Shown here: in pieces, positions 54,635-62,317 of the stretch | Position numbering within the stretch: the first letter of the stretch is position 1 | Layout: the number at the start of each line of letters is the position of its first letter | From: Novosphingobium colocasiae | GTDB lineage: Bacteria > Pseudomonadota > Alphaproteobacteria > Sphingomonadales > Sphingomonadaceae | DNA: 64,000 bases | NCBI RefSeq assembly: GCF_014652555.1 | Contig: NZ_BMZA01000002.1 | Location: 310,001 to 374,000 of the forward strand | Direction of reading: 5' to 3' | Notes under the pieces: model-generated | What the model was told of the DNA's origin: nothing | The model's database searches: none | What the model saw: the letters and a program-made list of their open reading frames with translations, nothing else | Position numbers and translations under genes: made by a program

Positions 54635-57043
54635 CTACCCTTCGATCCGCGAGAAGTCCGCGACGTTGTGCACCGCAGCACGGAAACGATCAAGCAGCGC
54701 GAGACGAGAATTTCTCACATCGCGATTGTCATCGTTTACAATGACTTCTTCAAAGAAGGCGTCGATGGGCGCGCGCAGCGTGGCAAGGGCCGACATCGCC
54801 CCGGCGAAATCCTCGGCCGCCACCGCTGCCTCGGCCTGCGGAGCGGCAGCCCCCAGCGCATCGATCAGCGCCTGCTCGGCGGGCGCGGACGTGTGGGCCG
54901 GGCCGGCGCGGCGCTCGGCCATCTTGGCGGCGATCACGTCCTTGAGATCGGGATCATCGACCAGGACCAGCGGGTCTTCCTCCCCGGTCTGCGCGATCTC
55001 GCCCTCGATCCCGCGCCAGTCTTCCTTGCGCAGGATATTGGCGGCGCGCTTGTACCCGGCGAGGAGGTTTTTGCCATCCTCGGTACCGATGAAGGCCTGC
55101 AGGGCGTGGACGCGGGCGAGCAGGCGGACGAGATCATCCTCGCCGCCCAGCGCAAACACGGCGTCAATCAGATCGTGGCGGACGCCGGCTTCGCGTTGCT
55201 GGACCTTGAGGCGGTCGGCGAAGAAGTCGAGAAGCAATTGTTTCGACGTCGAAAAACGGACGCCCCGGTTGGCAAGGTCCACCGCTACCGATTGAAGTGC
55301 CCGGATCTCTGAAGCGAATGCTTCGCGCCCCCACGAAGACTCGTTCTCGTGATCGAACTGATTAATGCGGGCGATGCGATCATTAAGTTCGGCGTGATTG
55401 ACACCTTCGAAAGACATGCTCCACAGCGCGAACGTAATGGCGTGTCGAAGGGGAAGTGAGACGTTGTTCACTTGCATAAGCGCAATAATACTGAGGGCTG
55501 CACGCCTCAGTGCAAAAGGGTCGCGAGAACCGGTTGGCGGCATCTCCTCAAAGAAAAACCATGCCAAAGTATCCAGCTTGTCCGCCAAACTCACCGCCAC
55601 CGTTACCGGCGCGGTCGGCACATCATCGCCCTGCCCGACCGGCTTGTAGTGATCGCGGATGGCGTCGGCCACGGCGTCCGGCAAGCCTTCGGCGCGGGCG
55701 TAGTAGCCGCCCATGAGGCCCTGAAGCTCGGGGAATTCGCCGACCATCTCGGTGACGAGATCGGCCTTGCACAGCCGCGCGGCGAGCTCGGCCTGATCGG
55801 CGAGACTCTCCCTCTCCCCTTGAGGGGAGAGGGCCGGGGAGAGGGGGATGGCACCGGAAGTGGCGGCCGCAGCCCCCTCTCCCAACCCTCTCCCCTGAAG
55901 GGGAGAGGGCTTGATTATGCCCTCTTCCACCAGCCACCGCGCCAGCTTCGCCACACGCTCCACCTTGTCGGCGACGGTGCCGAGCTTTTCGTGGAAAGTG
56001 ATGCGCTGCAGCTTTTTGGCCTGTTCGTCCAGCGGGACCTTGCGGTCCTGCTCCCAGAAGAAGCGCGCGTCGGAGAGGCGCGCGGCGAGGACCTTGCGGT
56101 TGCCGGCGACGATCGCCTCACCGCCATCGGTGGCGATGATGTTGGCGGTGCATACGAATGCATTGGCCAGCATGCCGGCGGCATCGGTGCAGACGAAGTA
56201 TTTTTGGTTAACCCGCGCGGTTAGCTGGATAACCTCTGGCGGGACTTCAAGATAAGCCTCATCGAAGCGGCCCAGCAGCGGCACCGGCCACTCGGTCAGC
56301 CCGGCGTTCTCGATCACCAGACCCTCGTCCTCGACCAAGGTCAGCCCGGCGGCAGCGGCGGCTTCGCGGGCCTTTTCGCGCACAATGTCCTGCCGCTCGG
56401 CATGATCGACAAGGACGTGGCACATGCGCAGCTTGTCGGCATAGTCGTGCGCGCCGCCGATGGTGATGTCGTCCGGGTGGTGGAAGCGGTGGCCGCGGGT
56501 CACGAAGCCCGAGGTGATGCCGCCGACTTCGCATTCAACCAGGTCCTCGCCGAGGATCGCGACGATGCCCGACAAAGGCCGCACCCAGCGCAAGCTTTCG
56601 GTGCTGATCGAGGCCTTGCCCCAGCGCTGGCTCTTGGGCCAGGGGAACGCCCGGACGATCGCCGGGATCGCTTCGGCCAGCACATCGCGCACCGCCCTGC
56701 CGGGCTTTTCGACGATGGCGAAATAGGTTTCCTTGCCCTTGAGATCGCGGACTTCAAGCTGATCCTTGGTCAGCCCCACCTTGCCGAGGAAGCCGGCCAG
56801 CGCCTGCTCGGGCGCTGACGTCGCCGGGCCCTTGGTCTCCTCGCGCACGGCGGCGGTCTGGTCCGGCAGGTCGCGGGCGATCAGCGCCAGGCGGCGCGGC
56901 GTGGACCACACAGTGAGCGCGCCGAAGGTGACCCCGGCGGCGTCCATTTCCTTGCGGAACAGCTTTTCCAGATCGGCGCGCGCACCGGCCTGCATGCGCG
57001 CCGGGATCTCTTCAGAGCGCAGTTCGAGAAGAAAGTCGGTCAT
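54635..57043 (-). CDS. glyS: Glycyl-tRNA synthetase beta subunit, with an in-frame repeat insertion
   Basis: Beta subunit of the alpha2beta2 glycyl-tRNA synthetase, 802 residues. The N-terminus DFLLELRSEEIPARMQ, the core RNQKYF-like segment VNQKYFVC, AARLSDARFFWEQDRK, LADKLDTLAWFF and the C-terminal anticodon-binding domain are all recognisable. Between WLVEEGIIK and ADQAELAARLCKADL, about residues 378-412, there is a foreign Pro/Gly/Ser-rich stretch encoded by an intergenic-type palindromic repeat (55806-55911). The frame is kept and the gene appears functional. It lies downstream of glyQ, separated by a 270-base repeat block. Confidence 0.95.
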   Translation of the reverse strand: MTDFLLELRSEEIPARMQAGARADLEKLFRKEMDAAGVTFGALTVWSTPRRLALIARDLPDQTAAVREETKGPATSAPEQALAGFLGKVGLTKDQLEVRDLKGKETYFAIVEKPGRAVRDVLAEAIPAIVRAFPWPKSQRWGKASISTESLRWVRPLSGIVAILGEDLVECEVGGITSGFVTRGHRFHHPDDITIGGAHDYADKLRMCHVLVDHAERQDIVREKAREAAAAAGLTLVEDEGLVIENAGLTEWPVPLLGRFDEAYLEVPPEVIQLTARVNQKYFVCTDAAGMLANAFVCTANIIATDGGEAIVAGNRKVLAARLSDARFFWEQDRKVPLDEQAKKLQRITFHEKLGTVADKVERVAKLARWLVEEGIIKPSPLQGRGLGEGAAAATSGAIPLSPALSPQGERESLADQAELAARLCKADLVTEMVGEFPELQGLMGGYYARAEGLPDAVADAIRDHYKPVGQGDDVPTAPVTVAVSLADKLDTLAWFFFEEMPPTGSRDPFALRRAALSIIALMQVNNVSLPLRHAITFALWSMSFEGVNHAELNDRIARINQFDHENESSWGREAFASEIRALQSVAVDLANRGVRFSTSKQLLLDFFADRLKVQQREAGVRHDLIDAVFALGGEDDLVRLLARVHALQAFIGTEDGKNLLAGYKRAANILRKEDWRGIEGEIAQTGEEDPLVLVDDPDLKDVIAAKMAERRAGPAHTSAPAEQALIDALGAAAPQAEAAVAAEDFAGAMSALATLRAPIDAFFEEVIVNDDNRDVRNSRLALLDRFRAAVHNVADFSRIEG
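55806..55911. repeat. Palindromic repeat inserted in frame within glyS
   Basis: Palindromes CCCTCTCCCCTTGAGGGGAG (from 55810) and CCCTCTCCCCTGAAGGGGAG (from 55886) bracket a GC-rich core and themselves form a larger inverted repeat. The DNA has the look of a sphingomonad intergenic element, like the G/C-block repeat at 42253-42363, but reads as an open frame on the minus strand: SPLQGRGLGEG, then LSPALSPQGERES. Confidence 0.85.
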
Positions 57044-57072
57044 CTCAGGCTTCCCCTTGGGGGGCGTTATCC

Positions 57073-57305
57073 GGGTTCACGCGGAGGCGCGGAGACGCGG
57101 AGAAGAAGGAGGGATTGGGTTCGCGCAAAGGCGCAAAGGCGCAAAGGAACTGCATTGCGCCGCAGGCGTTCTGCACGCCGCTACGCGGCGCCAAACGCGC
57201 CCTATTGCCGGAATGCGGCTTCGCCGCGAACGCAACACCTTTGCGCCTTTGCGCCTTTGCGCGAACCAAAAACAGCTCCGCGCCTCCGCGCCTCCGCGTG
57301 AACCC
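57073..57305. repeat. Nested inverted repeats between glyQ and glyS (element copy 3 inside a second element)
   Basis: Inner arms at 57118-57147 and 57238-57267 are a perfect 30-base inverted repeat of GCGCAAAG units. The interior shares GCGCCGCAGGCG and GCCGCGAACGCAACACC with the element copies at 40272 and 50139. Outer arms at 57073-57102 and 57276-57305 (GCGGAGGCGCGGAG units) match at 29 of 30 positions. The whole block fills the 270-base gap between the two subunit genes. Confidence 0.85.
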
Positions 57306-57313
57306 TTGGGACA

Positions 57314-58210
57314 TCATACCGTCCATCCGGGATACCGCTCTTCCCAGCCTGCCCGGTTCTTGTCGATCCAGGCCTGGCACGAACCCTTGGCGAGATCGCG
57401 GACGCGGCCGATGTAGCTGGCGCGTTCCTGGACCGAGATCACGCCGCGCGCCTGCAGGAGGTTGAACAGGTGGCTCGCCTCGATCGCCTGATCGTAAGCG
57501 GCCAGCGGGATCTCGGCATCGATGCAGCGCATGCATTCGGCCTCTGCCGCCTTGAAGCCGGCGAACAGGGCGTCAGTGTCGGCGATCTCGAAGTTGTATT
57601 TGGAAAGCTGCTGCTCGTTCGCCAGGAACACGTCGCCGTAGCTGACGCCTTCGTTGTTGAAGCGCAGATCATAGACCCGATCGACGCCCTGAATATACAT
57701 CGCCAGACGTTCGAGGCCATAGGTCAGCTCGCCCGCCACCGGCTTGCAATCGAACCCGCCGACCTGCTGGAAATAGGTGAACTGGGTCACCTCCATGCCA
57801 TCGCACCAGACTTCCCAGCCCAGCCCCCAGGCCCCCAGCGTCGGGCTTTCCCAGTCATCCTCCACGAAGCGGATATCGTGGGCCAGCGGATCGACGCCGA
57901 TCCGTGCCAGGCTTTCAAGATAGAGCTCCTGGAGGTTTTCCGGGTTCGGCTTCAGGATCACCTGGTACTGGTAATAGTGCTGCAGCCGGTTCGGGTTCTC
58001 GCCATAGCGCCCGTCGGTCGGCCGGCGCGAGGGCTGGACGTAGGCGGCTTTCCACGGCTCGGGCCCCAGCGCGCGCAGTGTGGTTGCGGGGTGGAACGTG
58101 CCCGCCCCCATGCGCATGTCATAAGGCTGGAGGATCAGGCATCCCTGCTTGCTCCAGAAATCGTGAAGCGTCAGGATCATGTCCTGGAAACTGAGCGGCT
58201 GGCTTGCCAT
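57314..58210 (-). CDS. glyQ: Glycyl-tRNA synthetase alpha subunit
   Basis: Catalytic subunit of the heterotetrameric glycyl-tRNA synthetase, 298 residues, usual length. Signatures: [73 protein letters not shown] and [11 protein letters not shown], covering class II motifs. ATG 58210 (MASQPLSF) was selected over an in-frame ATG 18 codons upstream. It precedes glyS, and the intervening repeat block must be transcribed if the subunits share one message. Confidence 0.97.
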   Translation of the reverse strand: MASQPLSFQDMILTLHDFWSKQGCLILQPYDMRMGAGTFHPATTLRALGPEPWKAAYVQPSRRPTDGRYGENPNRLQHYYQYQVILKPNPENLQELYLESLARIGVDPLAHDIRFVEDDWESPTLGAWGLGWEVWCDGMEVTQFTYFQQVGGFDCKPVAGELTYGLERLAMYIQGVDRVYDLRFNNEGVSYGDVFLANEQQLSKYNFEIADTDALFAGFKAAEAECMRCIDAEIPLAAYDQAIEASHLFNLLQARGVISVQERASYIGRVRDLAKGSCQAWIDKNRAGWEERYPGWTV

Positions 58211-58360
58211 CGTCACCAAATATTTCCGTTGCGTCGCGTCGTGCGCGGCCTTTGGCCCATGCACCCCGGCAAATCAACCGCGCATGCGGGGACCGGCGCG
58301 CGCAAGCGCAGCCAATCGCCTTGCATTAAGCCCCTGTTTGCCGTTTGTGCCGCATCAGAC

Positions 58361-59281
58361 ATGACCATGATATCTTCGACCCGGCGCCTGTGCGCCATGG
58401 CGCTGGGCGCTTTCGCGCTGCTGACCTCATCGTGCGCGGAACGCCCCGCCGCCGTTCCGACCGCTGCCGCGCCCGCTCCGGCCGTCGCCCCGGCGCTGTG
58501 GCGGGTGCGCGATGCCGATACCACGATCTATCTGTTCGGCACCGTCCACGTCCTGCCCGCCCCGGTGGACTGGAACCGCGGACGGATCGCCGCCGCGCTG
58601 GCCGCGTCGAGCGTGCTGGTGACCGAAGCCGACATCGACGATCAGGCCGCGCTGCAACGCGCGTTCATGGCCAAGGGCACGCGGACCGACGGCAAGCTGC
58701 TGCGCGATACGATGACGCCCGAGGCGCGGGCACGCTATGAAGCGGCAATGCGCGGGCTAGGCCTGCCCGAAGCGGCATTCGATCCGCTCAAGGCGTGGCT
58801 GCCTGCCGTGTTCCTCCCGGTCGAGACGCTGCGCCGCGCCGGCTATTCGCCCGAAAGCGGCGTCGAAACGCAGCTTGTCGCCATCGCCAAGGCGCGCGGC
58901 ATGGCGCGCGATGCGCTGGAGACGCCGGAATCGCAGCTCGATGCCTTCGATTCCATCCCCCCCGAGGTCCAGATCGCCTATCTCGACGAAGTGGTATCCC
59001 AGCTTCCCGAGGCAACCTCGGTGGTGGGCCGGATGGTGGATGCCTGGAAGGCGGGCAAGGTTGACGAGCTGGCCCGGGTCATCAACGATGACGAGGACAA
59101 CCCGGATGTCCGCGCCGCTTTGCTGACCCGGCGCAACGCCAACTGGGCGCAATGGATCAAAACGCGCATGGCGCAGCCGGGGACGGTGTTCGTAGCTGTC
59201 GGCGCGGGCCACCTCGGCGGGCCGGACAGCGTGCAGACGCAGCTTGCCAGGCTGCACATCCGCGTTAGCCGGGTACAGTAG
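58361..59281 (+). CDS. TraB/GumN family lipoprotein (first of a tandem pair)
   Basis: A 306-residue exported lipoprotein: signal peptide ending in lipobox TSSC (Cys25), a Pro/Ala tether (AAAPAPAVAP), and a TraB/GumN domain. Diagnostic motifs: LWRVRDADTTIYLFGTVHVLP near the N-terminus and FVAVGAGHLGGPDSV near the C-terminus (GxxH pairs thought to form a metalloprotease-like active site in Tiki/TraB proteins). Function in bacteria is unproven. Its TAG stop overlaps the start of the second copy by one base. Divergent from glyQ. Confidence 0.88.
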   Translation: MTMISSTRRLCAMALGAFALLTSSCAERPAAVPTAAAPAPAVAPALWRVRDADTTIYLFGTVHVLPAPVDWNRGRIAAALAASSVLVTEADIDDQAALQRAFMAKGTRTDGKLLRDTMTPEARARYEAAMRGLGLPEAAFDPLKAWLPAVFLPVETLRRAGYSPESGVETQLVAIAKARGMARDALETPESQLDAFDSIPPEVQIAYLDEVVSQLPEATSVVGRMVDAWKAGKVDELARVINDDEDNPDVRAALLTRRNANWAQWIKTRMAQPGTVFVAVGAGHLGGPDSVQTQLARLHIRVSRVQ

Positions 59282-60153
59282 TGGCCTTTCGCAAGACCCT
59301 TGTCGCGATCGCGCTGGCACTGCTCGCTTCCTGCAGTGAGCCCCCTCAGCCCGCCTCGCCGGCGCTGTGGCGGATCGAAGGGGCCGGAGGGCAGACCGGG
59401 TGGCTGTTCGGCACCATCCACAGCGCCGACGCGCCGCTGGAATGGCGCACGGACACAGTCGGCGCGGCGCTGGACGCCTCGGCGCAGATCCTCGTCGAAG
59501 TCGCCGATCTGGCCGACGGCGGCCAGGTCGCCGCCACGTTCACCCGCCTCGCGCGCAGCCAGACCCCGCTGCCTCCGCTGTCGCAGCGGATCGCCGCAGA
59601 GGATCGCCCGGCGCTGACGGCAGAACTCAAGCGCGCAGGCTACAAGGACAGCGATTTCGCGGCGATGGAAACCTGGGCCGCAGCCCTCACGCTGGCGCAG
59701 GCGGGCCAGGGGCAGGACGATGCCCGCAACGGCGTCGATCGCGCGGTGATCGCCGCCGCCGGGGGCAGGCCGGTGGTGGAACTGGAAGGCGCGACCTATC
59801 AGCTCGGACTGTTCGATGCCCTGCCCGAAAAGGAACAGCGCGATCTGCTGACGGCGTTGCTGCACGAAAGCGTCGTCGAAGGCGAGGCCGAGGATCGCAA
59901 GCTGCTCGACCAGTGGCGCAAGGGCGATATGGCAGCGATCGAGGCGGAAACCCGCCGGGGGCTGCTGGCCGATCCAGAACTGCGCGCGGTGCTGTTCACC
60001 GGGCGCAACAAGGCCTGGACCGAGCGCATCATCGCCGCCCTCAAGTCCGGCCGCAAGCCGTTCGTGGCGGTAGGCGCGGCGCATATGGCGGGGCCCGAAG
60101 GCCTGCCCGCGATGCTGGCTGCGCGCGGTTACAAAGTGACGCGGATCGAATAG
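59281..60153 (+). CDS. TraB/GumN family lipoprotein (second of a tandem pair)
   Basis: A 290-residue lipoprotein with lipobox LASC (Cys18) and a TraB/GumN domain: LWRIEGAGGQTGWLFGTIHSADAP at the N-terminus and FVAVGAAHMAGPEGLPAMLAARGYKV at the C-terminus. It is clearly related to, but well diverged from, the preceding gene, so the duplication is old. The GTG start overlaps the previous stop by one base (translational coupling). Conserved His in GTIHS and GAAHM match the family's metal-site residues. No substrate is known. Confidence 0.87.
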   Translation: MAFRKTLVAIALALLASCSEPPQPASPALWRIEGAGGQTGWLFGTIHSADAPLEWRTDTVGAALDASAQILVEVADLADGGQVAATFTRLARSQTPLPPLSQRIAAEDRPALTAELKRAGYKDSDFAAMETWAAALTLAQAGQGQDDARNGVDRAVIAAAGGRPVVELEGATYQLGLFDALPEKEQRDLLTALLHESVVEGEAEDRKLLDQWRKGDMAAIEAETRRGLLADPELRAVLFTGRNKAWTERIIAALKSGRKPFVAVGAAHMAGPEGLPAMLAARGYKVTRIE

Positions 60154-60304
60154 GCGCAACGGCCGCGCGCCCTTGCATTTTGCCCGCCGTGCCGTTAAGG
60201 GCGCGCGCTTCCGTCATGGTCATCCCTGGAGGCGTGGCGGAACGGCGCGGGGCCGATGCACGGCCCGGCGTTGCTTCATTATCCAGTTTTGAAAGGCAAG
60301 TCCC

Positions 60305-60916
60305 ATGAGCGATACGCTTAACCTGCCGGCCGAGACGCGCGAACGGGCTGGCAAGGGAGCCTCCCGTGCCCTGCGTCGCGATGGCCGCGTCCCCGCCGTT
60401 GTCTATGGTGGCAACGAAGAACCCCTCGCCATCCACGTCGAGGAAAAGGAGCTGACCCGTCAGCTCATGACCGGTCACTTCTTCAACTCGATCATCGAAG
60501 TCGAAGTGGGCGGCAAGACGATCAGGACGCAGCCCAAGGACGTTGCCTTCCACCCGGTCTCCGACCGTCCGCTCCACGCCGATTTCCTGCGTCTGGGCGC
60601 GCACTCGACCGTGCACGTCAACGTGCCGGTGGTGTTCCAGAACGAGGAAGCCTCGCCGGGCCTCAAGCGCGGCGGCGTGCTCAACGTCGTGCGCCATGAC
60701 CTGGAACTGGTCTGCGATGCCGATGCCATCCCGCACGAGATCGCGATCGACGTGACCGGCTTCGACGTGGGCGAATCGATCCACATCAGCCACGTGAAGC
60801 TGCCGAAGGGCGTCGCCTCGGCGATCACCGACCGTGACTTCACGATCGCCACGATCGCTGCGCCCTCCGCTCTCAAGAGCGCAGAAGGCGACACGACCAA
60901 GACCGACGCCGAGTAA
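60305..60916 (+). CDS. rplY: 50S ribosomal protein L25/general stress protein Ctc
   Basis: 5S rRNA-binding ribosomal protein of the long Ctc form, 203 residues. The N-terminal L25 domain has [25 protein letters not shown] and [12 protein letters not shown]; the C-terminal TL5/Ctc beta domain has [21 protein letters not shown] and [19 protein letters not shown] lies just before the ATG. It is followed by a strong terminator and then pth, the standard rplY-pth(-ychF) neighbourhood. Confidence 0.96.
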   Translation: MSDTLNLPAETRERAGKGASRALRRDGRVPAVVYGGNEEPLAIHVEEKELTRQLMTGHFFNSIIEVEVGGKTIRTQPKDVAFHPVSDRPLHADFLRLGAHSTVHVNVPVVFQNEEASPGLKRGGVLNVVRHDLELVCDADAIPHEIAIDVTGFDVGESIHISHVKLPKGVASAITDRDFTIATIAAPSALKSAEGDTTKTDAE

Positions 60917-60932
60917 TCGCGAAGGTCTGAAC

Positions 60933-60979
60933 GGCCCCTTCCCGCCCCGGCCCGTCCGGCGCGCGGGAGGGGGCCTTTT
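60933..60979 (+). terminator. Intrinsic terminator after rplY
   Basis: GGCCCCTTCCCG (60933-60944) pairs with CGGGAGGGGGCC (60964-60975), one wobble, followed directly by TTTT. It is a textbook Rho-independent terminator, so pth is probably also served by its own promoter. Confidence 0.85.
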
Positions 60980-61009
60980 CATGTCCGCGCCAGCGGCGGA
61001 GACGATCGC

Positions 61010-61579
61010 ATGCAGCTTTGGGTAGGTCTGGGCAATCCCGGCCCGCAATACGCCATGCAGCGCCACAACGTGGGGTTCATGGCGCTCGACGCGATTGCCG
61101 AAATCCACCGCTTCGGGCCGGTGCAGAAGAAGTTCCAGGGCTGGCTGCAGGAAGGCCGCATCGGCCGCGACAAGGTGCTGCTGCTCAAGCCCGCGACGTT
61201 CATGAACGAAAGCGGCCGCTCGGTGGCGGAGGCCATGCGCTTCTACAAGCTTGAGCCCGCCGCGCTGACCGTGTTTCACGATGAACTCGATCTCGCCCCG
61301 TTCAGGGTCAAGGTGAAGCAGGGCGGCGGCCATGCCGGGCACAACGGCCTGCGCTCGATCGCCCAGCACCTCGGCCCCGATTTTCGGCGCGTGCGGCTTG
61401 GCATCGGCCATCCCGGCCACAAGGACCGGGTTACCGGCTATGTGCTGGGCAATTATGCCAAGGCCGAGATCGATCCGCTGGCCGACATGCTGGGTGCCAT
61501 TGCCGCCGAGGCAGACCGCCTGGCCGATGGCGACGACACCCGCTTCATGAACGACGTCGCGCTACGCCAGCAGGACTGA
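61010..61579 (+). CDS. pth: Peptidyl-tRNA hydrolase
   Basis: Releases tRNA from prematurely dropped peptidyl-tRNAs. At 189 residues it has the catalytic-His motif GLGNPGPQYAMQRHNVGFMALD, the KPATFMNESGRSV segment and HDELDLAPFRVKVKQGGGHAGHNGLRSI. The Asp and Asn residues of the active site are all visible. It follows rplY across a terminator; ychF, its common partner, starts at 63961 after two inserted PEP-CTERM-related genes. Confidence 0.97.
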   Translation: MQLWVGLGNPGPQYAMQRHNVGFMALDAIAEIHRFGPVQKKFQGWLQEGRIGRDKVLLLKPATFMNESGRSVAEAMRFYKLEPAALTVFHDELDLAPFRVKVKQGGGHAGHNGLRSIAQHLGPDFRRVRLGIGHPGHKDRVTGYVLGNYAKAEIDPLADMLGAIAAEADRLADGDDTRFMNDVALRQQD

Positions 61580-61764
61580 AGGTCATCGGCCGACAAGGCC
61601 CACGTTAACTGCCGATCGGTCTGATTTGCGCGAGAGAGCACGCCGTATCTCTCCATTTTTCGTTGAAAAATTAACCATTTTTCAGGTCGAATTGTGTCGA
61701 GTTAGCTTACAAATCAGTTGCACCCTTTTCCGCGTTAACCAGAAAAACCCGCACGAATCGGTAG

Positions 61765-61781
61765 TTGGCACGGCATTTGCT
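61765..61781 (+). promoter_or_regulatory. Sigma-54 (RpoN) -24/-12 promoter of the PEP-CTERM gene
   Basis: TTGGCACGGCATTTGCT matches the sigma-54 consensus TGGCACG-N4-TTGC at every conserved position, including the GG and GC dinucleotides at the correct spacing. Transcription would start about 12 bases downstream (around 61792), leaving a 5' leader of roughly 20-25 bases before the ATG at 61815. A direct repeat GTCGA (61686-61690 and 61696-61700) upstream might be part of an activator site. Confidence 0.85.
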
Positions 61782-61814
61782 TTTCATGGCATCAACCATT
61801 TCGGGAACAGGGGA

Positions 61815-62180
61815 ATGTTGATGATCCGTAAGTCCATGATCGCCGCCTCGCTCATCGCCGGCAGCTCGCTCGTTTCGGCCACGCCCGCTCTTGCATGGGG
61901 CAAGTGGACCCACACCCACTACTGCAACTGCGGTGACAAGACCGGCTCATCGATGTGCGGGACGACCACCACCTCGGGTGGCACCACCACCACGTCCGGC
62001 GGCACGACCACGACCTCGGGCGGCACCACCACCACTTCGGGTGGCACGACGACCACTTCGGGCGGCACCACCACCACGAGCTCGGGCGGCACCGCCGTTC
62101 CCGAACCGGGCATGCTGGGCATGATGGGCATGGGCCTCCTTGGCCTGGCATACGCCCGCCGCCGCAAGACCCGCGCCTGA
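61815..62180 (+). CDS. PEP-CTERM sorting-domain protein with TTTTSGG repeats
   Basis: A 121-residue exported protein. The N-terminal signal peptide ends at about ATPALA-W. A short Cys-containing head (HYCNCGDKTGSSMCG) precedes five TTTTSGG repeats plus one TTTTSSGG. The C-terminus is a PEP-CTERM signal: VPEPG motif, hydrophobic helix (MLGMMGMGLLGLAYA), then RRRKTRA. Such proteins are processed by an exosortase/EpsH enzyme and are associated with exopolysaccharide. The Thr/Ser tract is a likely O-glycosylation region. It is driven by a sigma-54 promoter. ATG 61821 is an alternative start. Confidence 0.88.
   Translation: MLMIRKSMIAASLIAGSSLVSATPALAWGKWTHTHYCNCGDKTGSSMCGTTTTSGGTTTTSGGTTTTSGGTTTTSGGTTTTSGGTTTTSSGGTAVPEPGMLGMMGMGLLGLAYARRRKTRA
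61962..62090 (+). repeat. 21-bp in-frame tandem repeat tract
   Basis: Five consecutive 21-base units (ACnACnACnACnTCnGGnGGn) and a final 24-base unit encode TTTTSGG x5 and TTTTSSGG. Third-position changes between units show it is not a fresh perfect amplification, but the copy number could still vary between strains. Confidence 0.9.
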
Positions 62181-62285
62181 CATATTCGCCGCCGGACGGC
62201 CGCGCCCATCGCGGTCTCCGGCTCGCGAGGACATGATGGCCCGCCGCTCCCGAAATTGACGGGTGCAGCGTCCTCCGGCGATAAC

Positions 62286-62317
62286 GGCCGCTACCGGTTC
62301 AGCCGGTGGCGGCCTTT
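62286..62317 (+). terminator. Terminator hairpin at the PEP-CTERM/TPR convergent junction
   Basis: GGCCGCTACCGG (62286-62297) pairs with CCGGTGGCGGCC (62303-62314) across a TTCAG loop, followed by TTT. It serves the plus-strand PEP-CTERM gene; the right arm also encodes the last codons of the minus-strand TPR lipoprotein gene. Confidence 0.7.

Noticed and set aside
60219..60245. tRNA-like start GGAGGCGTGGCGGAACGG upstream of rplY
   Set aside because: No anticodon arm, no GGTTCGA T-loop and no acceptor-stem partner follow within 100 bases.
61962..62090. Regular short repeats considered as a CRISPR array
   Set aside because: Units are contiguous 21-mers without spacers and encode a TTTTSGG protein repeat in frame.
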